Shown here in pieces: positions 56,761-64,000 of a stretch of DNA of 64,000 nucleotides; the stretch's first letter is position 1, and each line of letters starts with the position of its first letter. A program made the translations under genes and the position numbers. Below the pieces are notes generated by a model. The model was not told where the DNA came from. It saw nothing but the letters and a program-made list of their open reading frames with translations, and did no database searches. Origin of the DNA: Oxalobacteraceae bacterium (GTDB lineage Bacteria > Pseudomonadota > Gammaproteobacteria > Burkholderiales > Burkholderiaceae_D); NCBI GenBank assembly GCA_947448025.1, contig CANFLV010000006.1, positions 62,001 through 126,000 of the forward strand, in the 5' to 3' direction.

Positions 56761-58845
56761 TCAGTGTAGGACTTCAATCGGGATCACGCGCGGGCGTTTT
56801 TTTTCCATGATCAGCGGCGCGCAAAGTGACTCGTTTTCATGGATCACGACGCAGTCGAGGCACTGGAAACATTCTTCATATTGAATCGCGCCGCTCGGCC
56901 GGATGGCCTTGTATTCGCAGCTGTAGCGACAGGTCTGGCAGGGCGTGCCGCATTCCTTCCTGCGCGGCAGCCAGTCGAGCAGGCGTATGCGCCCGAGGAC
57001 TGCGAGCCCGGCGCCGAGCGGACACAGATAGCGACAGAAAAATTTGTAGACGAACATCGACGCCAGCAGCAGTCCCGCCGCGAACGCGACATAAGGCCAG
57101 GAGCGGATGAAGTTGAGCGTGATGGCGGTCTTGAATGGTTCGATTTCAATCAGTTTGTCGGTCAGTTCAGCTGAGAAAAATGCACTGAGAATGATCGCTG
57201 CCAGCACCGCATATTTCAATAGTTTGAGTCGCGCATCCAAAGCTGCGCGTATGCGTAGCTGCGGCAGCTTCATTGCCTGTCCCAGCTTGCCCGTGAATTC
57301 CTGCAGCGCGCCGAAGGGACACAGCCAGCCGCAGAATGTGCCGCGGCCCCACACGAATAAGGACACCAGCACAAAGCCCCACAAGGTAATGCTCATCGGG
57401 TCATACATCACAAATTCGAGACTGCGCCCCGCCATCAATGCCTGCAGCACGCTGGTCAAGTTCACGATCGAGAGCTGGCCTTGCGCGTACCAGCCGATGA
57501 AGCCGGCAGTAAAGACTAAAAAGCCGCGCCGGAACCAGCTGAAGGCGGCCGCATTGGCCGTTATTTTTTTCTGCAGCACCAGCGCGCAAGTCAGCAGCGC
57601 CAAGGCGGCGAGCAGCAGTGCGACTTCCCACCAGCGCTGCTGCCAGATGCTGTGCCAGGATTTATTGTCGGCTTCAGCCGCGACATAAAATTGTGCTGGC
57701 AGCTTCAGCGTGAAGCGCACATCGCGGCTGATTTTTTCAGGGAAGATGATACCCTTGCTGCGCGTGACATGCAGATAGAATTCCAGCGGCTGCGCCGGGT
57801 CGAGGCCGGACTGGCTGATGATGCGGAAAATTTTCAGCGCGTCCGGACTCAGGCCGGGTTCACCGGGCAAGCCCACGTCAAGATCGAGATCGCGGATTTC
57901 AATTGGCAGCGTGCCTTGCTTTAAGGCGAGGCGGTCCGGTACGGCGCTGCGGATGAAGTCGGGGCCCGCCACGCCATAGCGTCCGCGCGAGACGATCATG
58001 ATCGCGTGGTCACCGGGATCGAGCCGGTCTTTCAGTTTCGCCCAGCCAGCTTCACCGAGCAGATTGCGCCCGATCGTCGGTACCGACACATAGCTGACGT
58101 CCATGTCGACAAAGGCCTCTTCAGGGCGCGCAAGCGCGAGCGCATCAAGTCCGGCGCCGGCGGAATCGGCAAAGGCTTTTTCCATCTCGCTGTTGCGCAT
58201 CAGGACCGGCGTAATCAAGCCGCGCTGTCGCAGCGATTGCGGCGTCATTGCTTCGTAGAGATCGGGTTTGATGCGCGCAATCAGATCCGGATCGCGGCCT
58301 TCGGCAAAGCCGAGTTTTTTGCGCGCGACTTTGAGTGCGGCCGACAATGCACTCTGGTTAATGATGCGCACCGAAGCGGTCGCCTTGCTCACGCCATCAA
58401 TGTAGACGTTGCTGCCTTCGCGACTGGCGCCGCCATTTTTTTCGGTAGTGATTTTGATATTTTGCTTTAGCGACAGGCCCTGGTACTGGCTGACGAATTT
58501 ATGCATCGGCGCTTCGCCCAGACCATCGAGGAACACCGGCTCATGATGCGACAGTACCTGCACATCCGTGAAGACGCCGTTCGGGTCGAGTCCGACCAGC
58601 AGGTTCATCGGCACACCTGAAAAGCCCGGCACCGGTGCAAAATCGATGGACTCGAAGACGTACGCGACCAGCACGGTCGAGGTCATGTCCTTCTTGAAAA
58701 TCGGCCAGACCGGCAGGGCCGCATCCTTTTCCCCGACCATCAGTGGCGCGGGAAAGCGCGCGATCAGCGCGTCGCGCGTGAGTGTGCCGGCGCAGGCTTG
58801 CAGCACTGACGCCAGCAGTATCACAGCCAGAAAAAGTCGCCGCAT
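56761..58845 (-). CDS. NosR/NirI-like membrane FMN and iron-sulfur protein
   Basis: About 694 residues. A signal peptide is followed by a periplasmic FMN-binding domain containing DGVSKATAS (Thr about residue 156), the S-x-A-T flavinylation motif. A second periplasmic region, about five membrane helices and polyferredoxin-type cysteines follow: CGWLCPFGAL, CRYLCPLGA, CGTPCQTCRYSC, CFQCLDC. It should carry electrons across the inner membrane. No nosZ is present. A GTG at 58854 overlapping the previous stop (GTGA) is an alternative start. It is in the operon with the quinoprotein accessory genes. Confidence 0.88.
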   Translation of the reverse strand: MRRLFLAVILLASVLQACAGTLTRDALIARFPAPLMVGEKDAALPVWPIFKKDMTSTVLVAYVFESIDFAPVPGFSGVPMNLLVGLDPNGVFTDVQVLSHHEPVFLDGLGEAPMHKFVSQYQGLSLKQNIKITTEKNGGASREGSNVYIDGVSKATASVRIINQSALSAALKVARKKLGFAEGRDPDLIARIKPDLYEAMTPQSLRQRGLITPVLMRNSEMEKAFADSAGAGLDALALARPEEAFVDMDVSYVSVPTIGRNLLGEAGWAKLKDRLDPGDHAIMIVSRGRYGVAGPDFIRSAVPDRLALKQGTLPIEIRDLDLDVGLPGEPGLSPDALKIFRIISQSGLDPAQPLEFYLHVTRSKGIIFPEKISRDVRFTLKLPAQFYVAAEADNKSWHSIWQQRWWEVALLLAALALLTCALVLQKKITANAAAFSWFRRGFLVFTAGFIGWYAQGQLSIVNLTSVLQALMAGRSLEFVMYDPMSITLWGFVLVSLFVWGRGTFCGWLCPFGALQEFTGKLGQAMKLPQLRIRAALDARLKLLKYAVLAAIILSAFFSAELTDKLIEIEPFKTAITLNFIRSWPYVAFAAGLLLASMFVYKFFCRYLCPLGAGLAVLGRIRLLDWLPRRKECGTPCQTCRYSCEYKAIRPSGAIQYEECFQCLDCVVIHENESLCAPLIMEKKRPRVIPIEVLH

Positions 58846-58850
58846 TGCCG

Positions 58851-59684
58851 TCACGGCCGGACGATTTGCACTCCGTGTTTGGCGAAGATTTTCGCCATTT
58901 CGCCGGAGGCAAATAATTCATCGGTCGCGTCTTGCAGCAGCTTGGCTAGCGGCGCATTGTCCTTCTTGACGGCCATACCGACGGTCCAGCCTTTGCGCGG
59001 CAGGCGCATGAAGGAAACTTCGCGCATTTCAAACCGCGCGTCATTACCCAGCACGGATTCAATTTCCGAACGGTTCGCCAGCACCGCATCGAGTTCGCCG
59101 GATTTCAGCTTTTCCAGGGCCTCGATGGGCGTGGTAAAAATTTTCACGTGATCGCGATAGCGGCCGTTTTCTTCGCCGAGCAGGACGATAGCGGAAATCG
59201 AGACCTTTTCCACACCGATCTGCTTGCCTGCGAGCGAACTCATGCCGTTATATTGCGGCACCTTTTCGACATTCCTGACAAGTCTGACCGTCTCCGTGTG
59301 GTAGGGCGCAAAAACCTTAACCTGCGGCTGCTCATTGACGAATTGCGGATCGACCGGCACATGCAGCAGCAGGTCGGCCGGACCGTAGCCGAGGTAATGG
59401 CCTTTCCAGACCATATTGCGCAAATCGTCACCGACTTCTTCACCGGCGGTGAAGGGCATCACCGTCAACTTCAAGCCGAGTTTTTTCGCCAGTGCATCGG
59501 CAAGGTCGATATCGATGCCGCCAGTCTTGGTCGAGAATGGCGCAAAATTATCATAGACGGCCACGCGCAAGACCCCCGACTTCTGGATTTTTTCCAGGTC
59601 GGCCCGGGCTGGCAGGGCGACCATGAGCGTCGTGCACAGGATGGCCATGAAAACAGCAAGGCGGCTTTTTAAAAAATGTGTCAT
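58851..59684 (-). CDS. Quinoprotein-associated periplasmic binding protein (XoxJ/MxaJ-like)
   Basis: 277 residues with a signal peptide (cleaved after PARA). It has a solute-binding fold of amino-acid type 3: LRVAVYDNFAPFSTKTGGIDIDLADALAKKLGL, then LAGKQIGVEKVS and LKSGELDAVLANRSE. Members encoded beside PQQ dehydrogenases (MxaJ, XoxJ) assist enzyme activation or cofactor insertion rather than ABC transport, and no permease adjoins. The ATG at 59684 gives the signal peptide; the longer proline-rich frame is rejected. Confidence 0.85.
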   Translation of the reverse strand: MTHFLKSRLAVFMAILCTTLMVALPARADLEKIQKSGVLRVAVYDNFAPFSTKTGGIDIDLADALAKKLGLKLTVMPFTAGEEVGDDLRNMVWKGHYLGYGPADLLLHVPVDPQFVNEQPQVKVFAPYHTETVRLVRNVEKVPQYNGMSSLAGKQIGVEKVSISAIVLLGEENGRYRDHVKIFTTPIEALEKLKSGELDAVLANRSEIESVLGNDARFEMREVSFMRLPRKGWTVGMAVKKDNAPLAKLLQDATDELFASGEMAKIFAKHGVQIVRP

Positions 59685-59703
59685 GGGTCTGCGCTTTCCG
59701 GCG

Positions 59704-60255
59704 TTATTGTTTTTTACTGGCGGAGGATTTGGCGGCGGCTGGTGCTGCGGCGGATGCGGCCTTGGCGGCGGCAACGGCGGGCATTGCGCGCACAGTTTCC
59801 AGATAGGCCTTGATGGACCAGATCGCCTCCTGGTTCAGAATGCCTTCAAACGGCGGCATGTAGACCGCGCCATTGCGCACCTTGCCGCGTCGTACAGAAG
59901 TCGCAAAGTAGCCATCGATTTCCTTGAAGCAGGCCTGCTTTTTGACTTCGTCCTTTTGCGACATGCAGTCACGGTCGAGCTGGCGCAGGTCTGGCGCAAT
60001 ACCGCCCGAGATCGCTTCCAGTCCATGGCAGCGCGCGCAGTTCTGCGCATAAGCTGATGTGCCGATGCGGATCGCTTCCTTGTTGCCGCGATAAGGATTC
60101 TCTTCGCGCCATTGGTCGCCGAGCTGGGGCAGTGATTTGGTGTCGACGGATTGCGGCGTGACATCGCCGTGCGCATGGACGAACGGGCTGACGACGGCGG
60201 CCGAAGTGATGAGCAAACTGGCGACAAGGTGGCGTAGGGATGGGGGCATGTTCAT
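59704..60255 (-). CDS. pedF: Cytochrome c-550 of the quinoprotein system (PedF-like)
   Basis: 183 residues. Signal peptide to about residue 28, haem site CARCHG (Cys73, Cys76, His77) and distal Met in VYMPPFEG. CHGLEAISGGIAPDLRQLDRDC is characteristic of the PedF group. It accepts electrons from the PQQ dehydrogenase in the periplasm. An Ala-rich C-terminal tail (about 30 residues) is unusual. It is first in the operon, behind a consensus sigma-54 promoter. Confidence 0.88.
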   Translation of the reverse strand: MNMPPSLRHLVASLLITSAAVVSPFVHAHGDVTPQSVDTKSLPQLGDQWREENPYRGNKEAIRIGTSAYAQNCARCHGLEAISGGIAPDLRQLDRDCMSQKDEVKKQACFKEIDGYFATSVRRGKVRNGAVYMPPFEGILNQEAIWSIKAYLETVRAMPAVAAAKAASAAAPAAAKSSASKKQ

Positions 60256-60287
60256 TTACCGTAAGTTGAGGAAATGCGTGAGCTAAC

Positions 60288-60302
60288 GCAAATCACGTGC
60301 CA
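60288..60302 (-). promoter_or_regulatory. Sigma-54 promoter of the cytochrome-apbE operon
   Basis: On the minus strand TGGCACGTGATTTGC matches the -24/-12 consensus exactly (TGGCACG-N4-TTGC). Transcription would begin near 60276, about 20 nt before the cytochrome gene. Confidence 0.88.
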
Positions 60303-60342
60303 TACAATTCCACGAGGGAATTCCCAAAAAATACGCAAATTT

Positions 60343-60363
60343 ACTGTTTCACTATGGAACAGT
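60343..60363. promoter_or_regulatory. Dyad, candidate activator site
   Basis: ACTGTTTC (60343-60350) and GGAACAGT (60356-60363) match at seven of eight positions with a 5-bp spacer. It lies about 55 bp upstream of the -24 element and 60 bp before the activator gene. It could serve both activation and autoregulation. Confidence 0.6.
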
Positions 60364-60423
60364 GTTACATTTGGAGACAAGCAAGTCGTTCAAAGAACTT
60401 GTGTGTATATCACGGAGACAAGG

Positions 60424-62457
60424 ATGAGTAATCGCATGGACCGGCGTACTTACGCCGATGGACAGGTGTTTTCCGCGCCGGGCTCAGGCATTGCGCAGGA
60501 TGCGGCAAGGCATGGAAATGCTGGCATGTTTCCTGCTGAAAATAGCCCCATCATGATTGAACAATCCCATCAACGCTCCGTCGCTTACGGCTTGACCCGG
60601 TCCGCCGATCCCGACTTCAGCCCGCTCGGCAAAGGCGACCTGCGGCAATTGCTGGAGCAAAACCGCCTGCTCTACAGTCATGCCGCGCCAGTGATGGAAA
60701 CGCTCTACGAGCAAATCATCAATACCCATAACATGTTGATCCTCACCGACGCCAATGGTGTGATCCTGCATACGCTCGGTGACGCCGATTTCCTCGAAAA
60801 GGCGGATCGCGTGGCGCTCAACCAGGGTGTCGGCTGGTCTGAGCGGAGCAAGGGGACGAATGCCATCGGTACTGCGATCGCGGAGAAGGCGCCAGCCATT
60901 GTCCATGCCGACCAGCACTTTCTGGATGCGAACGGGTTCCTGACCTGTTCAGCTGCACCGATTTTCGATGTCGCCGGCGATGTGATCGGCGTGCTTGATG
61001 TGACCGGCGACCAGCACAATTTTCATCGCCATACGATGGCGCTGGTGCGCATGTCGGCGCAAATGATCGAGAACCAACTGTTCGCCTCATCGTTCCAGGA
61101 TGCGATCAAGCTGCGCTTTCATAGTCGGCAGGAGTTTCTCGGGACGCTCATGGAAGGCATTGTCTGCTTCACGCCGGCTGGGCGCTTCCTGTCGGCCAGT
61201 CGCAGTGGCTTGTTCCAACTCGGTCTGTCGAGCGCCGCATTGCAGGCGCATACCTTCAGCTCATTGTTCGGCTTGCCCATTTCTGCGCTGCAGGACCATT
61301 ACCGTACAGCTGCGCCGGGACTGTTGAATCTGTGTCTGCACAATGGCGTGCGCGTTTATGCGAAGTGTAGCGATCTGCGCATCTCCAGCAATAGTTTTCA
61401 GCATGCCACTGACAATACGCGAAACCGGCCAACGCCGGCAGATGCGTCCGGTGAAGCGCGTGCCGCGGCGGGCAGCGAACAAAAAAAGATGCAGCTCTCC
61501 AGCCTGCGCTATCTCAATACCGGTGACGAACATGTGGCCACGGTCATCGACAAGGTAAAGAAGGTGATCGGGCGCGATATCTCCATCCTCATCACCGGCG
61601 AGACCGGCACGGGCAAGGAATTGCTGGCGCAAGCGATCCACAATGATTCGCCGCGCAAGTCTGGCCCTTTTGTCGCAGTCAATTGCGCCTCGATTCCGGA
61701 AACGCTGATCGAGTCCGAATTGTTCGGTTATGAAGACGGTGCCTTCACAGGCGCGCGCAAAAAGGGCAGCATCGGCAAGATCCTGCAAGCCAATGGCGGC
61801 TCACTCTTCCTCGATGAAATCGGCGACATGCCGCTTAATTTGCAGGCGCGTTTGCTGCGCGTGCTGCAGGAGCGCATGGTCACCCCATTGGGTAGCAATA
61901 AATCGATTCCAGTCAACGTTGCCCTGACCTGTGCCACGAACCGAAACCTGCGCGAAATGATCGCGCGCAATGAATTCCGCGATGATTTGTATTACCGCCT
62001 CAATGGTCTCGTAGTGCGGCTGCCGCCGCTGCGTGAACGCACCGATCTCGAAGTCGTCATCGAAAAGCTGCTGGCGGCGGAGGGCAACGGCATCCGTTAC
62101 ACCATAGAACCGGACATCATGCGCCTGTTCAGGGTGCATAGCTGGCCTGGCAATTTCCGCCAGCTGACGAATCTGATGCGAACCGCCATGGTTATGGCCG
62201 GCGACGACCATGTGATTCGGCGCGAACATTTGCCGGATGACTTTCTCGGTGACATTGCTGCCACGGCCAGCCTGCCTTCGAAGAGCAGCGCCGCAGTTGC
62301 GGGCGCAGACACGGTCATTGCCTCCGGCAGCACGCTGGAGGATGTGGAACTGTCGCTGATCCAGAAATCGCTGGCAGCGCATGGCGGAAATGTGTCGGCG
62401 ACCGCGCGCGCGCTGGGCGTGTCGCGCAATACGATCTACCGAAAAATTCATTCCTGA
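60424..62457 (+). CDS. Sigma-54-dependent activator (AcoR-like) of the quinoprotein locus
   Basis: 677 residues. A GAF-type sensor (about 80-240, ILTDANGVILHTLGDADF, ERSKGTNAIGTAI) precedes a further sensor segment. The AAA+ domain follows, with GETGTGKE, GAFTGA and FLDEIGDMP. A Fis-type HTH (NVSATARALGVSRNTIYRKI) ends it. There is no receiver domain, so it senses a ligand directly, as AcoR/ExaE-type regulators do with alcohols or acetoin. The ATG at 60424 follows CGGAGACAAGG. It is divergent from the operon with the -24/-12 promoter. Confidence 0.9.
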   Translation: MSNRMDRRTYADGQVFSAPGSGIAQDAARHGNAGMFPAENSPIMIEQSHQRSVAYGLTRSADPDFSPLGKGDLRQLLEQNRLLYSHAAPVMETLYEQIINTHNMLILTDANGVILHTLGDADFLEKADRVALNQGVGWSERSKGTNAIGTAIAEKAPAIVHADQHFLDANGFLTCSAAPIFDVAGDVIGVLDVTGDQHNFHRHTMALVRMSAQMIENQLFASSFQDAIKLRFHSRQEFLGTLMEGIVCFTPAGRFLSASRSGLFQLGLSSAALQAHTFSSLFGLPISALQDHYRTAAPGLLNLCLHNGVRVYAKCSDLRISSNSFQHATDNTRNRPTPADASGEARAAAGSEQKKMQLSSLRYLNTGDEHVATVIDKVKKVIGRDISILITGETGTGKELLAQAIHNDSPRKSGPFVAVNCASIPETLIESELFGYEDGAFTGARKKGSIGKILQANGGSLFLDEIGDMPLNLQARLLRVLQERMVTPLGSNKSIPVNVALTCATNRNLREMIARNEFRDDLYYRLNGLVVRLPPLRERTDLEVVIEKLLAAEGNGIRYTIEPDIMRLFRVHSWPGNFRQLTNLMRTAMVMAGDDHVIRREHLPDDFLGDIAATASLPSKSSAAVAGADTVIASGSTLEDVELSLIQKSLAAHGGNVSATARALGVSRNTIYRKIHS

Positions 62458-62470
62458 GTTTGCTTTGAAG

Positions 62471-62508
62471 AAAAAAAGCCGGCGCATTTGCATGCGCCGG
62501 CTTTTTTT
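62471..62508 (+). terminator. Bidirectional terminator
   Basis: AGCCGGCGCAT (62477-62487) pairs with ATGCGCCGGCT (62492-62502), with seven T residues after it and seven A residues before it. It serves both the activator and the convergent dehydrogenase gene. Confidence 0.94.
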
Positions 62509-62539
62509 GACGCTGCCTCGTTAGCAGCGTCTGAATTGC

Positions 62540-64000
62540 TTATTTTGATGCCAGCTTGAAGACCCAAACCGAACCACCCTGTTCGAGGTAATTCACTTTC
62601 GAGGCTACATCGCCACCCCACAGCGGCACCGCGCCACCCCAGCCGGACACCACGGCGACATACTGCGTGCCGCCTTCCTGCCAAGTGATCGGCGGCGCGA
62701 CAACGCCAGAACCGGTCTGGAATTTCCACAGTTCCTTGCCGGTCTTCGCATCCAGCGCCTTGAGGTAACCTTCAGGCGTGCCATAGAACACCAGATCGCC
62801 AGCGGTCGTCATGACACCACCCCAGAGCGGTGCTGCATTCTTGTTTTCCCAGACGATCTTGCCGGTCTTTGGATCCATCGCGCGCAGGGCGCCAATGTAA
62901 TCTTCATTAAGCGTCTTGATTGTAAAGCCGGCACCGAGGAATGCGCCGCCTTTCTTGTAGCTGATCGGCTCGTTCCAGATTTCCATGCCCCATTCATTGG
63001 CTGGCACATAGAACAGATTTGTCTTCGGGCTGTAGGCCATCGGCATCTGGTTTTTACCGCCCAGGAAGGATGGTGCAGAGAACACGGTCGTGCCCTTCTT
63101 GCCATCGGCGCCCTTGGTCGGATCGCCCGGACGGTTCGCATCGACGAAGTTCGGCCGGCCGGTCTTCAGGTCAATGCCGGTGGCCCAGGTGATTTTCTTC
63201 ACGAAGGGAAAGGCGTTTTCGAGTTTGCCATTGAGCGCATCGATCACATAGAAAAAGCCATTACGATCAGCCTTGCCGCCGAGACGTTTGCCGCCCATGT
63301 CGAAGGTCACGAATTCATTCACGCCGTCATAATCCCAGCCGTCATGCGGCGTGGTCTGGTAATGCCATTTGATCGCACCGGTGTCGATATCGATCGCCAC
63401 CGTGGACGAGGAGAACAGATTGTCGCCGGGGCGCAGATGGCTGTTCCAAGGCGACGGATTGCCGGTACCAAAATACGCGAGGCCCGTCTTGGCATCGTAA
63501 GTGCCGCCCAGCCAGGTCGCTGCGCCGCCGGTTTTCCACAGCTCGCCCGGCCAGGTCTTATTGGTCGTGCCGGAAATGCCGATTTCAGTTTTCTTGCCAT
63601 CCTTGTCGTACTTGTAGCCCATGTGGCCTTCGACCGTCGGGCGTACCCAGATCAGGCGACCGGTGCGCGGGTCACGCGCTTCCACACGACCGACGACGCC
63701 GAATTCGCCACCCGACACGCCGGTGAGCAACATGCCCTTGGCGATCAGCGGTGCGGCGGTATTCGAGTAGCCGGCGGCGTAGTCATCAATCTTTTCTTTC
63801 CAGACGACGGCGCCCGTTGCCTGGTCGAGCGCGACGAGTTGCGCGTCGAGCGTGCTGAAGATAACGAGATTGTCATAGAGCGCGGCGCCGCGATTGACCA
63901 CATCGCAGCAAGGCATGATGGCTTCCGGCAAGCGGTGCTCGTATTTCCAGAGCTTGTTGCCAGTCTTTACATCGAGTGCAAAAATACGGGAATACGATCC
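62540..64000 (-). CDS. PQQ-dependent alcohol dehydrogenase, predicted lanthanide type (partial)
   Basis: The 3' part of the gene gives 486 residues; the N-terminus lies beyond 64000. The vicinal Cys pair in [10 protein letters not shown], several W-docking repeats ([26 protein letters not shown]) and C-terminal [11 protein letters not shown] identify an eight-bladed quinoprotein ethanol dehydrogenase. At the metal site GWDYDGVNE has Asp two residues after the catalytic Asp (codons 63326-63334). Lanthanide enzymes such as XoxF, ExaF and PedH have this Asp; calcium enzymes have Ala or Ser. The partner cytochrome and binding protein are encoded nearby. Confidence 0.93.
   Translation of the reverse strand, partial: GSYSRIFALDVKTGNKLWKYEHRLPEAIMPCCDVVNRGAALYDNLVIFSTLDAQLVALDQATGAVVWKEKIDDYAAGYSNTAAPLIAKGMLLTGVSGGEFGVVGRVEARDPRTGRLIWVRPTVEGHMGYKYDKDGKKTEIGISGTTNKTWPGELWKTGGAATWLGGTYDAKTGLAYFGTGNPSPWNSHLRPGDNLFSSSTVAIDIDTGAIKWHYQTTPHDGWDYDGVNEFVTFDMGGKRLGGKADRNGFFYVIDALNGKLENAFPFVKKITWATGIDLKTGRPNFVDANRPGDPTKGADGKKGTTVFSAPSFLGGKNQMPMAYSPKTNLFYVPANEWGMEIWNEPISYKKGGAFLGAGFTIKTLNEDYIGALRAMDPKTGKIVWENKNAAPLWGGVMTTAGDLVFYGTPEGYLKALDAKTGKELWKFQTGSGVVAPPITWQEGGTQYVAVVSGWGGAVPLWGGDVASKVNYLEQGGSVWVFKLASK

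Noticed and set aside
56761..58845. Part of a nitrous oxide reduction (nos) operon
   Set aside because: NosR-like and ApbE proteins alone are not enough; nosZ, nosD, nosF and nosY are absent and the neighbours belong to quinoprotein oxidation.

Overview
The window looks like chromosomal DNA of a betaproteobacterium, order Burkholderiales, most likely Oxalobacteraceae (Herminiimonas/Janthinobacterium-like). The clues are the glnA-ntrB-ntrC order, a cysI-DUF934-cysH-cysD-cysN-cobA sulfur operon beside cysB, scpA next to panC, lptFG divergent from pepA, and GC-rich coding throughout. The genus is inferred from gene content and style; no database was searched. Nearly everything is core chromosome. 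I see no insertion sequence, prophage or CRISPR array.

Layout. 1-4250: small genes (a DUF1289 protein, a lipoprotein, a HTH regulator, hypotheticals), a secreted DNA/RNA endonuclease, a candidate small RNA with tandem anti-Shine-Dalgarno motifs, a 71-nt tRNA-Trp-like sequence with a collapsed D-arm, and two matching DnaA-box triplets. 4768-7803: prfC, a hemerythrin-like protein and a rhodanese. 7804-13099: the nitrogen-control block glnA, DUF4124-like gene, ntrB, ntrC, with NtrC-like sites and a sigma-54 promoter readable ahead of glnA. 13187-19258: a heterodimeric ABC exporter, a small coiled-coil protein and propionate-CoA ligase. 19633-25566: a 1977-residue RTX protein built from about 16 related units with no secretion genes beside it. 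25710-34918: xth, putA, pepA, lptF, lptG, cbiX. 34960-42869: an assimilatory sulfate reduction operon and divergent cysB. 42894-52980: methyltransferase, FAH-family hydrolase, a hydrolase/thioesterase/BtuF-like/panC/scpA/DUF3460 run, GNAT, metG and apbC. 53111-53856: a nucleotidyltransferase-HEPN pair. 54009-55733: gltX, tRNA-Ala(GGC), tRNA-Glu(TTC) and a terminator.

55746-64000 is a PQQ-dependent alcohol oxidation locus. A sigma-54 activator (plus strand) is divergent from an operon of cytochrome c-550 (PedF type), a quinoprotein-associated periplasmic binding protein (XoxJ/MxaJ type), a NosR-like membrane FMN/Fe-S protein and ApbE. On the other side of the activator is the quinoprotein dehydrogenase, cut by the window edge. 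The dehydrogenase has the D-x-D metal-site signature of lanthanide-dependent enzymes. A consensus -24/-12 promoter precedes the cytochrome gene, with a dyad upstream that could bind the activator. The unusual part is the NosR-like/ApbE pair with no nitrous oxide reductase in view. It suggests a covalently flavinylated electron path joined to alcohol oxidation.

The genes form clear modules: nitrogen control (glnA/ntrBC), sulfate assimilation with its own siroheme methyltransferase under CysB, and the quinoprotein module under its own sigma-54 activator. Several intergenic regions carry strong inverted repeats that look like REP elements, terminators or operators; each is listed with positions.
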